Shown: piece by piece, positions 1 to 13,056 of the stretch
Layout of the letters: the number at the start of each line of letters is the position of its first letter
Position numbering within the stretch: the stretch's first letter is position 1
Assembly (NCBI RefSeq): GCF_014805685.1
Contig: NC_060904.1
Location: forward strand, 14,495,811-14,559,810
DNA length: 64,000 nucleotides
Direction: 5' to 3'
Source of the DNA: Silurus meridionalis
Lineage: Eukaryota; Chordata; Actinopteri; Siluriformes; Siluridae
Notes under the pieces: model-generated
What the model saw: the letters and a program-made list of their open reading frames with translations, nothing else
Told to the model about the DNA's origin: nothing
The model's database searches: none
Made by a program: the position numbers and the translations under genes

Positions 1-612
1 ATTGCCTAAGTCAATTAACAAATACTATTTAAATAATACAATAACTAAAAATGCTTTTATATATACTGAATACACATAATAAAATATGTAAACATGGTCA
101 TACAAACCAAACAGTGGAAAAAAACAATTATTAATAAAAGGAAGGGCATGATTGACTTTTATTTGTCTTTCATATCATACCACTTACACTTCCTGTGTTT
201 TTAGTGATCAGTGCCAGTACTCTCTCAGTGATCATTCTGAGAAATGTTTGTCCATATAATTAAATGTAATTGACGGATTAAATTGCTAGTCTGCTAGGCT
301 TGCAACAGCATTGGTCATCACTTGTGTTATCTGGTGTGTAAAGAGTATTAAGTACAGAGACAAGTCAAGACAAGCAAAAAGAAAGAAAATTATGAAAATG
401 ATTCGAATGCAATATTTAGGATAACACTGTAATGGTGCAGTGTATGATAACTGATGGCTGACAAAAAAAATCAATAACTCCAAATGTGCTAGCATATTAA
501 CCCACAATAGCATGTGTGCTACCATCCCTAACCCTAACCCATCTCCCACATGTACATAATTTGGAACTGGAAGAAGGCTGCAGAGACAAACTCTGGTTGA
601 TAGATATTTGAA
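1..612. other. Intergenic, no gene seen
   Basis: AT-rich sequence with only short chance open frames. I see no splice-flanked coding exon, RNA gene or recognisable repeat here. Confidence 0.5.
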
Positions 613-1574
613 CACACTATATGGCCAGCATTATAACATTATGCATACTTTTGAAAATCTTGTGTCTTATGTAGTTCTTCATAAAACTGTTGCCACAAAG
701 TTGGAAGCACTCAATCTGGTAGAATGCCTTCAAATGCTTGTGGTGTTCCCTTCACTTAAACTAAAAGGCCCAAACTTGTTCCAGCATGATGATGCACTCT
801 TTGAATTCAATACATTTTTGTTTGTATAGGACATTCAGCAATAAACATTGCCTCAAAGCAGCTTTATAGAGATAACGCGGTAATAAAGTTGTATAAAAGA
901 GTGCACAAGTTTACAAGTTATAAGGTTGTTCCTTACAATTGTAAGTTTGTCCCTAATGAGCGAGTCGGTGGCAACTGTGGTGAGAAAAATCTCCCTGAGA
1001 TGGCATAATGAAGAAACCCATCCTTATTTTGGTGGCACCGAATATCCATTCATTACAGTTATCATTGTTGAGGTGTGCATTAAAAGGCGTTTGAATGCAA
1101 AACTGTTCACGCACGACCTATGGTCCTGAGCCATTGTAGTACATTGTTTATATTAATTACAATCCAAATCATTTTCATAGTTCTTGAGTTGCTTAGTAGC
1201 TACATAGATCTTTAGGCTGTTGAGGTGAAACCATTACCAGCTGCACAGGACCGGCGTGACTTGCACAAATCCCTGACCTCAACCCCATCAACACCTTCAG
1301 GGTAAACTGAAACACCAACTGAAACCCAGACCTTCTAACCCAACATTAGTGCCAGACCTCACTAATGTTTTTTTTGTTGTTGTTTGTTTGTTTTTTGCTG
1401 AATGGACAAATCCATACATCCAAAATCTGATGGAAAGTGTTCCCAGAAGAGGGGAGGTTATTTTAACTTCAAAGGTTGGCGATAATAATTACATTTAGAA
1501 TAAAAATAATTCAACCAGCATTTACTGTATACTGTATATAAATGGTCAGGTCTTTGGCCATATAGTGTATTTGG
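613..1574 (+). mobile_element. Decayed Tc1/mariner-like element with a nested repeat
   Basis: The left edge carries the terminal signature acactatatggcca and the right edge carries the inverse, ggccatatagtgta. Between them are blocks found in other decayed copies in this window at about 48470-48885, 63210-63595 and, inverted, 37380-37800. These include the 'ccagcatgatgatgcac' block and the 'cccagaagaggggaggttatt' block, which correspond to the catalytic and C-terminal parts of a Tc1-type transposase. The frame is destroyed. An L2-type tail repeat at about 829-1040 sits inside it. Confidence 0.65.
829..1040 (+). repeat. L2-type tail repeat (SINE/LINE fragment)
   Basis: The block 'attgcctcaaagcagcttta', then 'tgagaaaaatctccctgagatg' in part and 'cccatccttattttggtg', matches repeats at 42249-42470 (same strand), 31411-31628 (opposite strand) and a worn copy at 35796-35965. 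It is interspersed and non-coding. The L2 assignment rests on the tail motif seen in the other copies and on general knowledge of fish repeats. Confidence 0.6.
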
Positions 1575-4500
1575 AAGTTTTTTTACTTAGTGTTTAACAC
1601 AAAATTTTGGAGTAGAATTCAAATAATAAATAAACAATTAAAAATAATAAAGAGCAAACGTTCAGAATTCAGTGGAGCTTTTCTTTTTCATGCAAATCGG
1701 CTGAACAGTCAATAAATTGTTCCAATTGTTCATAAACTTCCTGAACCTGAAACATCAAACATGGACAAAAAATAAAACTAATTGCCAACCTTGTGTAAAT
1801 AAGCAGATTCTGTGAAAGAGATCTAACCACGCGCCTTTCTTGTAGAAACTTATGTCGACATAAAAGTAAATATAAACATAACGAGTGGAAAAATACCTGT
1901 GAATTCTCTTGTAGTCACATAGTTCTTTTATGGTTCCTAATGATTGTACAGTCACTATAACTAATCTTTAATTCACTCTGCCTTTCAATTACTGAAGGCA
2001 ATTATTTGAGTACTGCAGCTGATACTTAATGCTGTTAAATACTTCCTAGGTCAACAGACCAGTTGGTAAGGTAACTATCTTTGTAAATCTTGTGTAAAAT
2101 ATACATACAGTTTGTGAATCAATCATCAGAACATGGTCAGACACAGTCACAGTCAGATATGAAATTTTATATATACAGTGTATATATAAATTAAATTAGA
2201 GGAAGGATTTGGGATAGTTGGTTTAAATTGATCTTCAAGGGCATCATTCAGTTTACAATTGTACGCTTTCAACATTGCATCAAAGATAGAATCTGTCATT
2301 ATGAATTTTATGACATTATGAAAACCAGAATAGACAGTCATCTGTAACTGCTGCTTTTTTTTTCAACTTTTTGACTTATATATTGACTTATATTTTTATT
2401 TCTTAAAAAATCTTGGTGAAAGATGATCCAAATGACTTTATATGGCATTTGAGGTTCACATTAATGTCACATTAAAAAGTCAAAAAAAGGGTTTGTGTGC
2501 TCTTCTAAACCAGTGACTAATAATAAAGATGAGCCACTAACTATTCCATGCATTTGCACATGATTTAGTCATGGACCCTACACAGTTGGTAACTTATTTA
2601 TCTGTAAATTGTACATTATTAGTACCTAAATCTACACATAGAAAGGGGTTAATAGTCTTATTTTCATGTCATAGTATTTAGATAATAATTAAATTACTTA
2701 TATTCAACTTGAGATATTTTCATGATATGTTATTGTTTGTTTGTTTTTGCAGTGTAAAATCTTGATTCGTCTGATAATCATCTGAATTTGCATTCCTAAT
2801 TTTTCCTAAGTAGTAAAGGTGCATGCCATTATCTGTTAATGCATCTTCGTAATGCTCCAAATATGTATATCTGCAACGTGTCTCGTATCTGCAAACCCCT
2901 GAAACTCTGATCAGGCAGTTTCTAAAGGAAACAGAAAGAAAAGAAAACAATTAATAATCAGATACATTTTATACATGTTACTTGACATCATATATAACAC
3001 TTTTTTAATTTTATAAATATATAAATTCTCGACTCGAATATGCACAACTCATTGATAAATCACGTGTGTCATACTGTTCAAGTTAAACATTTGTTTGTGA
3101 TGTTGTTGATGAGGACAATCATCAATTTACCTTGCAAGTAACAAAAGGCTCAAAAAAAAACAAACTGGTTTATATATATATATCAGGACACTGGGAAAAA
3201 AGAGAGAGTAAACTGTGTTGAAACCGTTAGAGGGGTAATGTCTTTTAATTGCACACTTATGTATTATGTATGTTTACAAAACCCATTTAATAAAGTTTCC
3301 ATATACCACGATTCAAAACATATTACTAATCAATTGCAACATAAGGACAATACTTGTGACAGTGCATTTTACTGTCATGCCCTGAATTCCAAACAAATAC
3401 ATGATCATGCCAACTTTGACACATTTGTGACATGTTATAAATTATCATCTGAAAGTAAATGAATTGTGCAGGATGATAGAATGTATGTGAATAGAAACAA
3501 TAATTCTTTTGATTTTGCCTTATAGTCATTTGATTTAAAAATAAATACAAATATAAAATGAAATGTTTGCATATATTATTGTTATTACTAAATCATTGTA
3601 TAACTTTGTTTTATTGCTGTATAATAGATTTAATTTTGAGCTTTTTTTTAAATAAGGAAAATTATCTCAGATTTTTTACTGTACAGTACCAACAAAGTTT
3701 GCGTGACAGGCCGAGGAATACAAATACCCTGTTAATATAAAAGCTATGCTTCACTACCCCTGTCAGATATGAGACTGACAACTCTGGCACTCATCCTAAA
3801 ATCATAAAAACAGTAGTTATATTTGCAACGATGTTGATGAGTTGAGACGGATTGATTGTCAAGCATATGATTTACACAATTTACATTCTCATATGGAAAT
3901 TATACAGAGGTCAGAATCAGAGAAGTAGTCCAGGTCTTCCACGATTCCAGCAGTATTTTTAAATGCATCTCTAATGAGCAAGTCTGAAACCTGGTAAAAT
4001 ATTAGGAACAAAACTTGAGAAAAAACAGGCTCTAATGGGAACCTGTCCTCATCTAGGTGACTTAATTGAGTCATTAGGCGCAAGCTACTGGCACCTAATT
4101 ACATTTTCATCACTCAGTTTTTAATGGTTGTGTATTATTAATATGATTATTGATGTTTACTATTGTATATACAATTTTATTTGATAAATATATATTAGTA
4201 ATATTCACCATTACAAATGGCTAATCAACAAATTCAGTCTATATTCAGTAATTATCATGATTAATGTCTCATTACGTGACTTCATGGGTTTTGAATATGT
4301 TCATTAATTTATGTTTATTATTAGTGACAGTAACTATTTTATTATGGAAAAATGTTTGATGCTATATGTATACAATTTAATAATAAACTGTAACTATTTG
4401 GATAAGCATTTGTAATGAAAATGTCAACTTTACAGGGCAATAAAACAAAATTTGATGTATAGAATAATAACAATCACAGTTTGTGACTGTACAATATAAT

Positions 4501-5655
4501 GTGTTACAGTGATGTACTTCAGCCACCAGTTACAAAAATCAGTAACAGTAGTAGTAGCATACTGTGGGAATGTTTTTGCAGAAACTAAGTGGGAACGATC
4601 AGTATGCTAGCATTTTACTATTAAAAAGCCTAGTAAGGTTTAATTGTGCATGTAGTAATGGCATTTTTAGTATATAAGATGTACAATGTAGTGTCAGTTT
4701 GCAATTACTGTATTTACTGGGATTAGTATTGGATATTGTTGTAAATTAAGACCACCTAAACTAAGACCAAATCAAGCTCAAGACTTTAGAGGGTTGAGAC
4801 CAAATAAGAGCAAGACAGGGCAAGACAGGGACCGAGACCAGACCAGCAAAACTTAGATTCATCTGAAGATCCAATAAAATTAATAATAAATAAATATTTT
4901 AATAATTGGAGAGTTGAATTTCAAGTGAAGTGATTTTTTTGTTGGGTTTTGAGTAAAAAGAAATACAAACACTAATATGAAATTAACCTCATCCACCTAT
5001 TCATCCAAACACATTACAATTTTTGTGCATGCAAAAAGCTAAACATTCAACATTTAATATTTGGAAAACCTGTAAATAACCAATATATATTGATGTGAGT
5101 GACCTTTCAATAAAACAATAATGGGATCGGATAATAAGAGAAGTATTAATATTGTAATAATTATATTGTATGTGGAATCAAATATCTATAACATCAAGAA
5201 TGTGAACTACAGATAAAATTTGTAGTTCACACAAAAACATTATGGATTTGTCACCATAAGTGAGCAAAAACTAAAACATTTTACAGTCGCATTGTATCTA
5301 GAGGAAGTGATGTGTTACAGTTATGATATTAACAAATACATCGGACAATGCATTTTTAACCCCACAGTTGTGCTCTAGACTGGTCTGGAAATAAAAGTCC
5401 TATTAGTCTGACTTCAAGTTAAATTTTGTTCAAATACCAAACACCTCAACAGGCATACAGGCAAAGAATATCTAAAAAAAAAAAAAAGGTAAATATTTGT
5501 GAATTCCATTTATTTTTGTACCTAGAACAGCAAACCCACTCCTTTTCAAATTAAATATATTTGCTCTTTTGGGTTAAACCCAAAGTTATGTTTGAACAGA
5601 GTGTGTTTGTTTTATTGGCGGTATTGGTTATGTTGTAATGATCGGCATGATTTAT
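1575..5655. other. Intergenic upstream of the FCGBP-like gene
   Basis: About 4 kb of AT-rich DNA. It contains a short (AT)n run near 3170-3183 and a purine-rich stretch with repeated 'gaccaa' and 'caagac' words near 4740-4850. I see no coding exon with credible splice sites, no RNA gene and no clear transposon. Confidence 0.5.
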
Positions 5656-5661
5656 GCAAAG

Positions 5662-5672
5662 GGATATAAAAA
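5662..5672 (+). promoter_or_regulatory. Candidate TATA box of the FCGBP-like gene
   Basis: The sequence gatataaaaa lies about 30-35 bases upstream of a plausible non-coding first exon, which would run from about 5695 to a CAG|GTGTGT donor at 5777/5778. The first coding exon then starts after a polypyrimidine tract and AG at 5901-5902. This is inferred from spacing only. Confidence 0.35.
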
Positions 5673-5904
5673 AAAATATGAGATCCTGTTCCTGAAGAAC
5701 TCTCTGGCAAATATTGGATAATGAACTCATCTCTATTTAAACCTCCAATTACAGACACAACTCGTTCTGGGCTGCAGGTGTGTTCAATATTTTATGTATT
5801 TCTTTCAGTGTGAATACATCACATTAGATTTTAATGAATTACAAATTATAATACTATAATATAATTATTTTGTATACTATTTCATATCCTTTTTTTTTCC
5901 AGAC

Positions 5905-8900
5905 ATGGGGATTACATTTTTTCTACTCTGCATTGGCATTCTAAATGCAAATGGTAAGTGACAAAGTTTATCAGTATATACATGTTTTTGTGTAAAAACC
6001 CAAACAAAACAAACTAAAGTATTTGACAATACTTTAGTCATTCTGTTTGACAAAAGTTTATTAAGGATATAAAAAATTTAATATATATTGCTAATTACTG
6101 AGCCTACTCTTTATTTTAATAGAAGCATTTTTTAAAAATTGTCATAACATGAAATATATAGGGCTAAATACTCTTATTAATGTATTTTGTGTATTGAGGA
6201 ATAGATCTCAAATAAATCATCATGAATCATGAATGCATTTAAATTATTCAAATAGAATTTTATTGATGGTTTCCGCATCATAAAAAGGTTTCAATCTAAT
6301 CAGCTTGAAAGTTTTATTGTTCAAAATACAGTACAACATTATGCCAACTCACGACTTAAAAGTTATTTCAATACACTATATAGCTGTGTATATGCAATAA
6401 CTGTCATCCAACAAGCATTAAAATCAGTGTTTGGTTGCAGACATTTGTTTTAATTGTCTGTTTCTAATCCCACTTTACAAAAACATGCACATAGTTTGAT
6501 TCTATTCTCTGTAATGGACCGGCTTATAGTCAGGGGTTTTAAGTTTTTCACCTCATGGCACGATAAATCACGAACTAAAAATGAATAAACAATTTTATAA
6601 ATAAAATTAAACTTACCAATAATTTTACGTTTTTTAAGACAAAATATTTTGTATCAAGTATTATTTGTGATTTTTGTGATTGCATTTACGATTCATTAAT
6701 GTATTATTCTCTCATTTATACTGTTGTTCATTTTATGTACCTTGTTCCGGTATCTATACTTAAAGCTTTGTCTTTTTATATCACTATATATCTGAATGAA
6801 TGATGCCTCGCCTTCTTTAAACAACACCAGACATAAGGTTTTTCCAGACATTGGGATTAAATTGTTCCTATTCTGTGTTGACATTTTGTCTCAGAATGTA
6901 TGCTTTTTGAGTCGGATCGGGAGGGAAAATACTTGGAAAACACAGTTATAATTAAAGATAGTGACTATATATAAAATTAGTAGTAGTAGTAATCGCCAGT
7001 AGTACACTTTTAAAACATCTAGATAAAACACAAAAAGATATGCTCTACTATTCTACTATATTTCATTTGAAATAAACATTATAATATAAAATAATACAAC
7101 AAAACGAGGGTATAAAAAAAACTAATAAATCAAACAATAGGCCGGGGATGCCATCAGGAAAGATTTAATGAAAAGAATTTCAGCAACACTCAAAATAAGG
7201 AAAGGACATCAAAAAACATATTTGATCATTTTACTTAACTTCCTGAACACACACACACAAACACTCAGCACTGCATGCACAATACACCTTATTTAACAAA
7301 ATTACATGTTAAAGATTCTAGCTCCAAGACTCAAGATCCTAGACTCTCAGCAAAAATAATACAACAACAAAAAAAGCAAACGAAATGTACAATTCCAAAT
7401 AACTTAAACAAATTAGCCCATAAGACAAGAAACCAAACATTAAATAAAAACTCACCAATATCAATTGGTGATAATAATACTTACTGACCCACAATAATCA
7501 GTTCAGTTAAGGAATTAAAGTCAATGGAACAATTATGCCCATTTTCTCCATTACCTCTATTAACTCCCCTTAAATGTTCTTTTTAAAAAAGCGAAAATAA
7601 AGCAATTTTTTTATTTTCCTCAAACCTGAAATGTAAGTGTAAGTGTAAGTGTACACTAACATTTTACAGCGAATAAACATTCAAACTCCAATTAGTGATG
7701 AGTAATAGAGTTCCCTTTCGGTTATGACGCAGTGTCTCGTTCCCTCAGGGAACTAGGGTTACATTCGTAACCTAGAGACGGTCACACCCATTCTGTAGCA
7801 GTTATTAAAGCAGTTTTGTAGCAGTTATTACAACTGAAGATACATATGATACATATGAAGCATCTGTCGATGCTATGCGATTCAACCCTATCATGCAGTG
7901 AGATCCGATTTCGATTTGATTCCACTTAATGCCATTTATTGCAATAGGATGCAATTGTAATAATAAGATATTATACAATACATTATGGTACAGATAGTCT
8001 GCTTGATTTCTTTGGTTCAGAGAGTCAACAAATCATATATTTACTTAAGTGCTTTCTGACTTCTAACGCATGGCCCTTTCACAAACACGCCTTTGTAGTT
8101 CAAACAAAAAGAAAAACATTCAATAAAACTGTTCCATCTTTAGGAAGACACAGCTCAACCTCTGTTAAAGTTAATGTTACCATGTTAATCCTTATTCTAT
8201 GTGTCACTCGGGACACACCTCAGTCTCAATAGAGTTGTGATGTGACATATTCAAGTAGCAGCATTGGTGCTGAGAGAAAACACGTTTGAAAAACTGTTTA
8301 GCGAGCAGAAATCAATATACATAGAAAATATTGGTCACAAATGATTGATCCCTTTCTAAATAATACTGGTTATAGCGCATCTACTATTATACTAATAATT
8401 ATATATAAATATTAAATAAATAAATATTTTACCTATGAAAATATGTTAAAAACGATGCATCACGATGCAAATGACAACTTGTATTCCACATCGTTAATGA
8501 TGCACAGATGCGATATCCAGGACATGAGGAATTCCACAGTCACAACAGACCAGAGAATAACCAAAACCATAAAAAGTAAATGCCGAAGACACTTTAGCCA
8601 GCCACTCAGCATACAATAAAAAAGTGTCTATAACTTTATTACGCAATTTTTAAGAAAGTATATATATTTTCTACTTCTACAGTGATATACTCATTCACTA
8701 AACCCCCAACAAACCAATTGTAGCCTGGGACTAGCATCCTTAATGACACACAATAATGCTGTAAGCAGAAAAATATGCTATTGAGTTACTGTACAGTACT
8801 GTACATGATGAACAAAAACATTGTTGAAGTCCATACTGTTCCTGGTAAATATGTAAGCATCCATCATAAATATATGACAGTCACAGCGTGACAATATGCA

Positions 8901-11900
8901 GGAAAAAATAATAATAATTAGTCACACAAACTAGGTAAAGTAATCTTGGTAAATTAAATGAATAAGTGATTTGGAATATTGCCTTACAATTATGATGCTA
9001 TGATTTTCTTTGGTAGAAAAAAAATCTTAGCTTGTGTATAATCACAGTGGCCTTATTATAAATAGATAACTATTGTTTTTTCCCAACAGCAGTCAGTGGT
9101 TGCCAAATAGGCCAGGAGTTCATCACTGCCTTCATGCCTAATTATATAGGCAATGATGGCCAAGCCAAACCCACACTCACCATCACAGCCCAACAGGCCG
9201 TAGCTGCTGTCACAGTCGAAATCAAGGGGCTGAATTACAAACAATCAATAATCATAGAGAAAGGCTCTACCAAATACATCACGCTCCCAGACAAGGCTGA
9301 GATTTACGAAGATGGGGTCTCAACCAAAACAGTGCTGATTACCTCTAATACAGACATCTCAGTGGTGTCTTCTCACATCAAACCATTTACTGGAGACAGC
9401 AGTGTGATCTTCCCTAGTACCCAACTTGGCAAAAGCCACATTGCCTTCACTCCCGAAGGAGGTCCTTTTAATAGCATTGTGACTATCGTCAACGGCAAGG
9501 ATGAAAACACAATTAGTATTTTGCCATATTCAAACCTCCTGCTTAAAAACAAGATAGTCTTGCAGCGAGGGGTAAGGATGCCTGTTAAACTCGCTCCTTT
9601 TCAGACATATCTGCTTCGAAGTGAGAAGACCTTAACAGGAACTCGGATCGATTCTCAGCTCCCTGTAGCAGTTCTAGCAGGACACGAGTGCTTGAGCCTC
9701 GTCGGCACCTGTGAGCATGTCTATGAACAGCTTGTGCCAATAGAGTTGCTCTCCGATGAGTATCTAGTCCCTGCCATGCATCCCTTGCTGATTGGACAGG
9801 ACACAATCCATATTGTTGCAACTGAGGACAACACCGACGTGACCGTTTATCATGGTCTATTCCCCCAGCAAAAGTCACTTCGTGCTGGAGAGCTTCTGAA
9901 TGTCTTGATTAATATGCCATCAGTAGTCCGAAGCAATAAAAAAGTTATGGTTATGTATTCCAGCACCAACATTCCCTATGATGAGTTCCTGACTAACATC
10001 ATTCCTGTATCACAGATGTCCAATTCGTGGACTGTTTATACACAAGATAATTACGAGAATTTTGCTATTGTTGTGTCAGAGGTGGACGATAAAAATACTC
10101 TTTTCAGTTTCTTGAATTGGAATGTTTTTCCTGCAAACAAGAAATATTCATGGTCTATAAAACCACTTGGTAACAAAAAAGGCGCTATAATCATATCTGC
10201 GAACTTACGACAGGCTGTCTATGTTTACGGTGGACAAGAGAGAGTTGGCTATGCCACAACAGGAGTGTGCACTGGTAAGTCGAAATCTCTATAAGAACAA
10301 TTTTGATTCAAACAAATAAAAATCACTATTGAATGTAAAAATATTTAAATTCTAAGCTTTGTCTTTCAGCACCTACTCCAATTTCACCTCCAAAAGATCC
10401 CTGCGAATCTGTTAAATGCAATTGGAGAGAGGAGTGCAGGAAGGGTGTCTGTGTCCCAGGTAGCACAGCAACATGTTGGGCCGTTGGCGATCCACACTAC
10501 AAAACATTCGATGGGAAGCTATTCGATTTCCAGGGCACTTGCACCTACACCATGAGCACTACTTTAAAAACTGACAATGGCCGTGTCCCCTTTACAATTT
10601 TGGCAAAGAATAATAACAGAGGGAGTAATCGGGTGTCCTATGTGAGAACTGTATCAGTCAATGTGTACAATTATACAATCTCTGTCAACAAGGAAAAAGG
10701 TGACATTTGGGTAAGTTGAGGAAATACACAAATGTGCATGCTGCTATTTTTTTTTTTGAGAAAACAATATGTTTACTTTTGAACCTTTTTCAGGTGAATG
10801 GTGAATCTACTCACCTGCCTGTACGTCTAGCAAATGGAAAGTTAGAAGTGGTACAACATGGTGCTAATTCACTTATAAGAACAGACTTTGGATTAGAGGT
10901 AAAATATGACTGGAACATGATGCTATACATAACATTGCCCAGCTTCTATGCTGGGTCACTTGGTGGACTTTGTGGAAACTACAATGGAGACTTGACAGAT
11001 GAGCAATTAGACAAGAATGGAACGAAACTCTCCACTGTCCTGGATTTGGGCAAGAGCTGGAAAGTTTCAGATGGTGACTTGTTTTGCCGTGATGACTGCG
11101 AGGGCAAGTGCCTCGTCTGCCAACCTGACCTTAAAGATAAATATGATGGAGACAAGTATTGTGGTCTCATGGTAAAAGCAAATGGACCATTTGCCGCATG
11201 CAATAAGATTGTTGACCCAAGTGTATACATAGACAATTGTGTGTATGATGTGTGCATCAATAAAGGCATCAGAAGTTTCCTTTGTGACAACATGCGGACC
11301 TACGCTGATGCTTGCATGGCTGCCGGAGTAAAGATAGATCCATGGAGGACATTGGCTGAGTGCCGTAAGTGATGATAACTCAGTTAAGAATTTGTGATAT
11401 TTGATCTTTAACATTTTCGGAAGTGCATACATAGCTTAACAAATATTGACATAATTTTGGCTGCTGAATGAAAATCTCCAAGTCTTTATATGGCATGTTT
11501 ACAGTCCTGTCTCTTAAAAAAAAGTTAATTTAATTTCTTCTTGTTTATTAACAGCATTGCAATGCCCAGAAAACAGTCACTATGAGCCATGTGGATCTGC
11601 ATGTGCTGCCTCCTGTGCGGATCGAGAGGCCCCGAACAATTGTCAAAAGCCTTGCGTCGAGGGCTGCCAGTGCAATAATGGTTCTGTCCTTAGTGGGAAC
11701 AAATGCGTGCCACTGGCGCAATGCGGCTGCAATTACGAGAACCGCTATTACCTTCCTGCTCAAATATTCTGGGGTGACCAGACATGCACTAAAACATGCA
11801 CCTGTAGTTCAGGGCAGGTCAGTTGTAAACCCACAAAGTGCAAGGTTACCGAAGAGTGTAAAATCCAGAACGGTGTGCGGGATTGTTACCCTCTATCCTA

Positions 11901-13001
11901 TGGCCATTGCATGGGAAGTGGTGATCCACACTATTTAACATTTGATGGGAAGCGCTTTGATTTCCAGGTACTTGCACATATTACCTTTCTAAATTGGTGA
12001 ACACAAGTGACCCTTCTTTGGTGCCCTTTGAAGTACTTGTGAAGAATGAAAACAGAGGAACGAATAAGGTTGTTTCTTTTACCAAGACTGTGGAGATCAA
12101 AGTTTCTGGCTTCACCATTATCATGAGTAAGGACAATTATGGTAAAGTGATGGTAAGTTACTTTTTCCTATTGAATTTATATGAAATTAGCCACATTAAT
12201 CAAACTACTTTCCATATTTATTTTATTTTTGCCATTGTTAGGCTGAAAGATGTTCCATGTGCGATATACAAAAAATGAATAAATAATTATTTTTTTTTTT
12301 TTTCTGTAGGTCAACAACCTGCTTCTAAATTTGCCATATAAGAATGAGCAAAGTCAGCTATCCATATTCCGCAGCGGCTACTTTGGAGTGGTTAAGACAG
12401 ACTTTGGCATGAACGTGAGATATAATTGGGATAACTATGTTGAAGTCACTCTCCCCAGCACGTACAGTAACATGGTAGGAGGTCTTTGCGGTAACTGGAA
12501 CGGGAAGTTGACCGACGACCTGACGCTCCCAAACAAAAGCATTACGACAAGTCCTGCTACATTTGGAAACAGCTGGAAAGCCAGAAATGATCCCGGCTGC
12601 TCAGTAGAGTGCAAAGGCGTCAAGTGTCCCAAATGTGATCCTGCTGACAGAAATAAGGATGTGTTTACAAAACCTTGTAGCCTTATTACAGACACAAATG
12701 GTCCATTTAAAGCATGCCATAGCAATATTAACGCCACCAAGTTCTATGAAGACTGTGTATGATATGTGTATGTACGGTGGTCATTCCACAGCCTTGTGCA
12801 GTGCACTTACAGCCTACACAGCTGCTTGCCAGACAGAACATAGCATTGTGGAGAAATGGAGAACTGATACGCTATGCCGTAAGTTTGTGTATTTAATTGA
12901 AAATGTGATTTTATCCAAAAAAAAATTCCAGATCCATGTATTCCAATTCCCCTAAGAACAGGATGATCCACTTGGAAGATCTAGTTGACCTGCAGCAGAA
13001 A

Positions 13002-13056
<55 letters not shown>

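Noticed and set aside
540..545. Short 'ccctaaccctaaccc' telomere-like word near 525-540
   Set aside because: Only about two units and no extended array; chance or an old fragment.
9585..9878. 97-codon minus-strand open frame opposite the FCGBP-like exon 2
   Set aside because: It is a shadow of the real coding strand. The plus-strand frame has domain motifs and splice borders, and this one has none.
11965..11972. A splice donor (CAG|GTACTT) at the exon 5 break of the FCGBP-like gene
   Set aside because: The VWD reading continues at once in the next frame with no missing residues, and the exon ends at a normal donor at 12152/12153. A one-base deletion explains it better.
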